A DNA stretch of 28,697 bases from the NCBI GenBank assembly GCA_015654965.1, contig JAATGD010000209.1, forward strand, positions 1 through 28,697, written 5' to 3'. A program made the position numbers and the translations under genes. Below the pieces are notes generated by a model. It ran no database searches. It was not told the DNA's origin and was given only the letters and a program-made list of their open reading frames with translations. This DNA comes from Hyphomicrobiales bacterium (GTDB lineage Bacteria > Pseudomonadota > Alphaproteobacteria > Rhizobiales > Rhizobiaceae). Shown here in pieces: positions 24,088 through 28,697 of this stretch (position 1 is its first letter; every line of letters begins with the position of its first letter).

Positions 24088-24499
24088 TTATAAACTCTAC
24101 CTTTTCCCATCCAGCCGACGAGCCGGAAATGCCCGTTCCTTTCGCACGGCGGCGAAGGCTGAAACCCACGCCAGGTCATACAGCATATGGATGGCAATTA
24201 CATGCTGCTTTGGTCTTATGCGATTCCAAGTCTCAAACACTTTAAAGTAATTCCCATGATTGCGCGTAGCAAGGGAATGACTTCAACCAAACATCAGGGG
24301 TTTGTTGCCGACTTGTCGAGATTGAGTAGCAATGGATCCAGATTGCACGAGAAGGTCATATAATCGCACCAAATTCACGTCGAGTACAAAATGTTCATAA
24401 TATTACACATCCCTTATAAAGTGGAGAGGGCAATAATAAAGACATTTGCAATCAAGATCGCAATGAATAATATTTATTCTGATGATATCGGAGGGCTGC
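24088..24499. other. Long divergent intergenic region
   Basis: About 410 bases between the CoA-transferase and receptor-channel starts. No convincing reading frame or RNA gene was seen. The right third (from about 24360) is AT-rich and should hold the receptor-channel promoter. A loose inverted repeat (ATTCCC at about 24250, GGGAAT at about 24273) is too short to call. Confidence 0.5.
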
Positions 24500-25612
24500 A
24501 TGGGTTCAATTTTAGCTATAAAAGAATACAATAAAAATCTATACAAGACTATCATCATCATAGCTCTGACACTGATTGCCAATGCCGTCTGCGCCCAAGA
24601 ACCAACACAGGCTCGGAATCCCGTACAGGTCGGCATCTATGTCAGTGAACCCTTCGTCAACAAAGAAGGCAGCACATATTCAGGCATGGCTATCGATATC
24701 TGGCAGAATGTTGCCAAGTGCATGAATATCGACTCGCATTATGTGGAATATCCGAACTACGCGGAACTGATGCAAGCCGTTTCCGAAGGCAAAGTGGATG
24801 CTGCCGTCACCAATCTGACGATCACCGAAAGCCGCGCCGAGATTGCCGATTTCACTTATCCCTGGTTCGATGCCGGTCTCCGTATCATGGTGCACACCCA
24901 GGCTGGAACCGGTTGGGACGACCTCATTGATCGTCTCAACAGGGCGGGACATATGACCACCTATGTATGGGTTCTGGTCATTCTCGTTGCGGCAACGGTG
25001 TTGTTGACCGTTTTCGACCGGCGTTTTGACAAAAGCTTTCCAAAGAGCTGGCGTGAAGGACTGGCCGAGAGCTTCTATCAGATAGCTTTGATCGCCACAT
25101 CCGGCCAAAGCTCACGTGAAAATCTGTTTGGCTGGCTCGGGCGCATCTGGCAGACCCTGTGGATGGTTTTCGGAATAGCAATCGTTGCTTATGTCACGTC
25201 ATCAATCACGAGCGTCATGACCATTGCGCATATCGAAAACACCATTTCAAACCTGGGCGATCTGCAGAGAAAGACCGTTGGGGTGCGCACAGGTAGTGTT
25301 GCCGAACAGTTTCTGAAATCCCGCTCCATTGCGACGGTTTCGTTCGACCATCTGCCGACTGCGGTCACGGCTCTCATCAATGATGACATTGCTGCAATTG
25401 TGGCGGATGGTCCGGTCCTGGAATATTACATGCACCAGCACACAGATGAGCCTCTTGATCTGGCCGGCGATGCATTCAGTCCCTACAAATACGGCTTTGC
25501 GTTTCCACGCCATAGCGAATTTGTGCAACCGGCAAGCCTTGCCATTATGGGTCTGCATGAAAGTGATGAGATCGCGAAACTGAAGGTAAAATATTTCGGC
25601 CCGCCAGATTGA
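24500..25612 (+). CDS. Prokaryotic ionotropic glutamate-receptor-like channel (periplasmic binding domain split by a two-helix pore)
   Basis: A 370-residue membrane protein. A signal peptide (about 1-32, ending AVCA) leads into lobe 1 of a family 3 binding domain (43-135) with TNLTITESRAEI, where Arg112 should hold the ligand carboxylate. Then come TM1 (152-171), an amphipathic re-entrant segment (190-207, YQIALIATSGQSSRENL), TM2 (214-240) and lobe 2 (252-366) with Asp303 in VADGPVLEYY for the ligand amine. This is the S1-M1-P-M2-S2 layout of GluR0. The potassium signature TVGYG is absent; ATSGQSS stands there. I chose ATG 24500 for GGAGGG close upstream; the frame also opens at 24482. Likely ligand: a free amino acid. 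It could instead be a sensor without conductance. Confidence 0.85.
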   Translation: MGSILAIKEYNKNLYKTIIIIALTLIANAVCAQEPTQARNPVQVGIYVSEPFVNKEGSTYSGMAIDIWQNVAKCMNIDSHYVEYPNYAELMQAVSEGKVDAAVTNLTITESRAEIADFTYPWFDAGLRIMVHTQAGTGWDDLIDRLNRAGHMTTYVWVLVILVAATVLLTVFDRRFDKSFPKSWREGLAESFYQIALIATSGQSSRENLFGWLGRIWQTLWMVFGIAIVAYVTSSITSVMTIAHIENTISNLGDLQRKTVGVRTGSVAEQFLKSRSIATVSFDHLPTAVTALINDDIAAIVADGPVLEYYMHQHTDEPLDLAGDAFSPYKYGFAFPRHSEFVQPASLAIMGLHESDEIAKLKVKYFGPPD

Positions 25613-25802
25613 AAGTCGATGAACGGATAAGCGGGCCGACGTTCAATTCTGGCTGCTTTAGCAATCGCTGAGGTGAGGCGTATTCAGGCTTGATCGGCCA
25701 AATCAGGCGCAATCGACTTCAAGAGTGAACCCACTTCTATGTGATATAATAATCGCATAATCTATCTTATGGAACTATCTTTAGCGCAGATAAGTGGCAG
25801 GA

Positions 25803-26321
25803 TTATTTGGGTCTATGTGTTTTCACGAAGGCTGGATCGGTTTCGATGTAACCGGCACCAATCAAGTCCAGACAATATGGAACTGCCGAAAAAACTGCCT
25901 GAAGCGTCATGGCAATAGATGCGGGTTTGCCCGGTAAATTCAGGATAAAACTTTTACCGCGGCTGCCCGCGGTCTGTCGGGAAAGAATGGCCGTCGTTGT
26001 TTGCTCCAGACTGACACGACGCATCAATTCACCAAAGCCCGGCAATTCCTTGTGCAGCACAGCCTGCATTGCCTCCGGCGTTTCGTCACGTGCACTCGGA
26101 CCGGTTCCACCTGTTGTCAGGATCAAGTCACAGGCTTGATCGTCACAAAGCTCGATCAATGTGTCACGAACCGAAACCATGCCATCAGGAATGACGCGCC
26201 TGACCGTTTCATATGGTGTGGTAATGGCTTGTCCAAGCCATGCCTCGATTGCCGGACCGCTGAGGTCTTCATATTCGCCACCGCTTGCGCGATCTGAAAC
26301 TGTCACCACACCTATTTTCAC
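25803..26321 (-). CDS. mogA: Molybdopterin adenylyltransferase (MogA/MoaB type)
   Basis: A 172-residue enzyme that adenylates molybdopterin before molybdenum insertion. Seen: the start VVTVSDRASGGEYEDLSG, the nucleotide-binding TTGGTGPSARDETPEA loop and the late NLPGKPASIAMTL. The start is GTG at 26321 with GAGG eight bases upstream. It is a single gene; no other molybdenum-cofactor genes are nearby. The length (about 170-190 in the family) is normal. Confidence 0.93.
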   Translation of the reverse strand: MKIGVVTVSDRASGGEYEDLSGPAIEAWLGQAITTPYETVRRVIPDGMVSVRDTLIELCDDQACDLILTTGGTGPSARDETPEAMQAVLHKELPGFGELMRRVSLEQTTTAILSRQTAGSRGKSFILNLPGKPASIAMTLQAVFSAVPYCLDLIGAGYIETDPAFVKTHRPK

Positions 26322-26666
26322 GACGTCAACCTCATATCTAATGATTGGAACCTATACCGCTTGCCCCACGCAATGGGAAGGAAGACAATCAAAATCTGAC
26401 AAAATATGATATTTTATCTAAAGATAATGATTGAAATTATTATATTTATTTAATTATTTCATATAGTTATATAATAATAATGATATTTTAATAGAGAAAA
26501 CGCTTTGCTCACCACCAATGACGCAGGCTGCCCGTCTGGCCAAGAAGTTGGCACCGTGCTGCGTTAGTAATTTCGTAAACTTTAGATTCAGCTTTTTCTG
26601 GCAAACTCTCTTACTTAAACAGCTCTCGGCAGCGTCGTTGCCCATTTGTGTTGAGTACGGGTATTC
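26322..26666. other. AT-rich intergenic region before the GH25 gene
   Basis: About 345 bases without a credible gene. Bases about 26400-26500 are extremely AT-rich and include the palindrome AAAATAT-G-ATATTTT (26401-26415). This probably carries promoters for mogA or the GH25 gene, or a binding site for a nucleoid protein. The frame open across 26518-27552 is a shadow of the GH25 gene. Confidence 0.5.
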
Positions 26667-27752
26667 ATGCGTTATTCGTCTTTTCTGGTCGTTACAACCA
26701 TCATGTTTGGCTCGGTCAGTCTTTCAGGCTGTACCTCGAGTTCCAGCATCGACAATCTCATGCCTCAACCATCCACGGAAACGACAAGTTCTGTTACAAG
26801 GCCTGTCCCAGCTGTGGCTTTGCAGCAGGCAGCCACCTCACAATCGGTGCAACCCCTTTCGTCTGAAGAAGAGGTTCTGGCCTGGGCGGGACCTGTGCCA
26901 GATGCAAATCCTCTCAGAGTGCAGCCGCAGGTTAGTGTTGCGCCACCACCACAAGAGCGCCCTCTGGCCAAAGTGCCAGTCCCTGCCCCACAGATGGCTG
27001 CCTATCCAGCGGTACGCCTTGCTCCGCAATCACAGCCACAGACGTCACAAAGCCGCTCGAAGATTTACAGTCACCGTTTCCGGGATGCCAAGCCCATCAA
27101 TTTTGGCCGCAGCTCGCCACGCAAGCACGCTGTGCATGGCGTCGATGTTTCACGTTGGCAAGGCGATATCGACTGGCCCAAACTGCGCACGCAGGGGGCA
27201 AATTTTACCTATATCAAGGCAACCGACGGCGGCGATCACCTTGACCCGATGTTCCGCAAGAACTGGCGTGAGGCAAAGGCGGCAGGCATCAAGCGCGGTG
27301 CTTACCATTTCTTCTATTGGTGCCGCGTTGCAAGCCAGCAGGCTGACTGGTTCATCCGCAATGTACCCAAGGACCCCGATGCATTGCCACCTGTCATTGA
27401 TGTGGAATGGAACGGCGATTCCAGTTGCCGCCGCAGACCATCTCCCGCACAGGTGCGCGAGAAAATGCAGGTTTTCATGGATATGCTGGAACGGCATTAT
27501 GGCAAACGGCCCATCATCTATACCGCGCCGGATTTCTATAAGGACAATCTGAAAGGTGCATTCACGAATTATCCTTTCTGGCTGCGTGCCGTCGCAGAGC
27601 ACCCTTCAAAGGTTTATCCGGGTCGTGAATGGATGTTCTGGCAATATTCGGGTTCGGGCCTGTCGCAAGGCGTAAACAACAAGATCGACCTGAATGTTTT
27701 CCATGGATCGGAAGCGCAATGGCATCGCTGGCTTGAACGGGTGGGAAACTGA
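26667..27752 (+). CDS. GH25 muramidase (lysozyme-like) lipoprotein
   Basis: A 361-residue cell-wall hydrolase predicted to cut between MurNAc and GlcNAc in the periplasm. The signal peptide ends in a lipobox LSGC with Cys22 as the lipid-bearing residue. Residues 23-150 are a Pro/Gln/Ser-rich linker of low complexity. The GH25 domain spans about 153-358: HGVDVSRWQGDIDW (Asp160), YIKATDGG, GAYHFFYW and the catalytic pair Asp245/Glu247 in PPVIDVEW, with WMFWQYSGSG near the end. The ATG at 26667 lacks a strong ribosome site. It is flanked by unrelated single genes, with no phage holin or tail genes, so it looks like a resident remodelling enzyme rather than an endolysin. Confidence 0.92.
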   Translation: MRYSSFLVVTTIMFGSVSLSGCTSSSSIDNLMPQPSTETTSSVTRPVPAVALQQAATSQSVQPLSSEEEVLAWAGPVPDANPLRVQPQVSVAPPPQERPLAKVPVPAPQMAAYPAVRLAPQSQPQTSQSRSKIYSHRFRDAKPINFGRSSPRKHAVHGVDVSRWQGDIDWPKLRTQGANFTYIKATDGGDHLDPMFRKNWREAKAAGIKRGAYHFFYWCRVASQQADWFIRNVPKDPDALPPVIDVEWNGDSSCRRRPSPAQVREKMQVFMDMLERHYGKRPIIYTAPDFYKDNLKGAFTNYPFWLRAVAEHPSKVYPGREWMFWQYSGSGLSQGVNNKIDLNVFHGSEAQWHRWLERVGN

Positions 27753-27863
27753 CCTTGGTTGGTGCTGCGTTCAGTGCCTGATTTCGATTGTTTGCCTTGA
27801 ACCAAGTGATTAATCTCTGTCCCATGCCCTGAGAGGTGCATGGTCTGGAGGAGAGCCACGGCA

Positions 27864-28697
27864 ATGTCGAAACAGGATCCTGTTGTTATAGTCGGTGCCT
27901 CGCGCACAGCCATGGGCGCATTTCAGGGCCATCTGGCGAATGTTACAGCGCCTGAACTTGGTGCGGCGGCAATTGCCGGTGTCCTGACGAATGCCGGTCT
28001 TGCGCCTGACGCCATCGACGAAGCCTTTATGGGTTGCGTGCTGTCTGCCGGTCAGGGACAGGCGCCGGCCCGACAGGCATTGATCCGGGCTGGGCTGCCT
28101 TTTGCCACCAGTGCCACCACCATCAATAAAATGTGCGGCTCCGGCATGAAAGCGGTGATGCTCGCGCATGATCTTCTGCATGCGGGAACCGCTGAGGTGA
28201 TCATTGCAGGTGGCATGGAAAGCATGACCAATGCCCCTTACCTGTTGCCAAAAGCGCGTGGCGGCTATCGTATGGGCCATGGGCAAATGATCGACCACAT
28301 GTTTTTCGACGGGCTTGAAGACGCCTATGACAAGGGTCGCCTGATGGGCACTTTTGCAGAGGATTGCGCGCAGGCCTATCAGTTCACACGCGAAGCGCAG
28401 GATGAATTTGCCATCAGCTCCCTGACACGCGCGCAGAACGCCATCAAGGACGGTCTTTTTAAGAGTGAAATTACGCCCGTCATGGTCAAGTCTGCCCGCG
28501 CAGAGGCAGAAATTTCAATCGATGAACAACCGGGCAAGGCAAAACCGGAAAAAATCGCATCTCTCAAACCTGCCTTTCGCGATGGCGGCACAGTGACAGC
28601 GGCCAATTCCTCCTCCATTTCGGATGGTGCGGCGGCGCTTGTGCTCATGCGGGCATCACAAGCCGAAAAATATGGCCTGACACCCCGCGCGATTATC
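27864..28697 (+). CDS. Acetyl-CoA acetyltransferase (thiolase), N-terminal part (3' end outside window)
   Basis: The first 278 residues of a cytoplasmic thiolase, which joins or splits acetyl-CoA and acyl-CoA units. Seen: the VVIVGASRTAMGAFQG start, the nucleophile Cys91 in NKMCGSGMKA, the GGMESMTNAPYLL loop and NSSSISDGAAALVL. The catalytic His and second Cys lie beyond the window. GGAGGAG stands 10 bases before the ATG at 27864. Biosynthetic (PhaA/AtoB) and degradative roles cannot be told apart from this part; no neighbour is in view. Confidence 0.93.
   Translation, partial: MSKQDPVVIVGASRTAMGAFQGHLANVTAPELGAAAIAGVLTNAGLAPDAIDEAFMGCVLSAGQGQAPARQALIRAGLPFATSATTINKMCGSGMKAVMLAHDLLHAGTAEVIIAGGMESMTNAPYLLPKARGGYRMGHGQMIDHMFFDGLEDAYDKGRLMGTFAEDCAQAYQFTREAQDEFAISSLTRAQNAIKDGLFKSEITPVMVKSARAEAEISIDEQPGKAKPEKIASLKPAFRDGGTVTAANSSSISDGAAALVLMRASQAEKYGLTPRAII

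Noticed and set aside
25755..25772. GCATAA-N6-TTATGG near mogA, similar to the GntR1 operator
   Set aside because: One arm lacks the key TGC/GCA base and the spacer is 6, not 10.
26518..27552. Open frame of 344 codons overlapping the GH25 gene in another frame
   Set aside because: The GH25 frame has a lipobox and catalytic residues. The other product is a Ser/Arg/His-rich shadow without domain features.
1..28697. CRISPR arrays, insertion sequences or toxin-antitoxin pairs
   Set aside because: No spaced direct repeats, transposase motifs or paired small genes were seen.

Overview
The sequence looks like an alphaproteobacterium of the Rhizobiales, most likely Brucella or its close relative Ochrobactrum. 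This rests on protein style, codon use, TTG/GTG starts, and dense solute transport genes on what could be the second replicon. The genus is inferred from memory of the families, not from a search. There is no phage, insertion sequence, CRISPR array, rRNA or replication origin. One tRNA gene is present, and both window ends cut through genes.

Region 1 (1-11.9 kb) is a catabolic and transport island. After the tail of an oligopeptide-type ABC ATPase come a beta-decarboxylating dehydrogenase and a GntR regulator on the minus strand. Then come two modules of the same design: a GntR gene divergent from a metallopeptidase or amidohydrolase gene, which is followed by a periplasmic binding protein gene. 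Module A is GntR1 / M28-like peptidase / SBP1. Module B is GntR2 / AbgB-like M20 amidohydrolase / SBP2, continuing into two permeases, an ATPase and a third binding protein. All three binding proteins are of the LAO/opine type. The simplest reading is import of amino-acid conjugates (N-acyl, aryl or opine-like) followed by cytoplasmic hydrolysis. A repeated operator-like palindrome (TGCATAA-N10-TTATGCA) precedes both the dehydrogenase and the GntR1/M28 pair.

Region 2 (11.9-16.3 kb) is a siderophore locus: a lone FhuC-type ATPase divergent from an AraC regulator, then a TonB-dependent receptor broken by a frameshift in mid-barrel. A strong hairpin ends it.

Region 3 (16.3-22.2 kb) is housekeeping: tRNA-Leu(UAA), threonine dehydratase, a DEAD-box RNA helicase with an in-frame stop before a 67-codon basic tail, and a cysteine synthase-like / mercaptopyruvate sulfurtransferase / GNAT acetyltransferase operon.

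Region 4 (22.2-28.7 kb) holds single genes: a 53-residue membrane protein, an acetyl/succinyl-CoA:acetate CoA-transferase, a prokaryotic glutamate-receptor-like channel without the potassium-channel filter, MogA, a GH25 muramidase lipoprotein and the start of a thiolase.

Most worth follow-up are the twin-module conjugate uptake system with its shared palindrome, the receptor-channel with an unusual pore loop, and the two apparently broken reading frames (TonB receptor and helicase tail).
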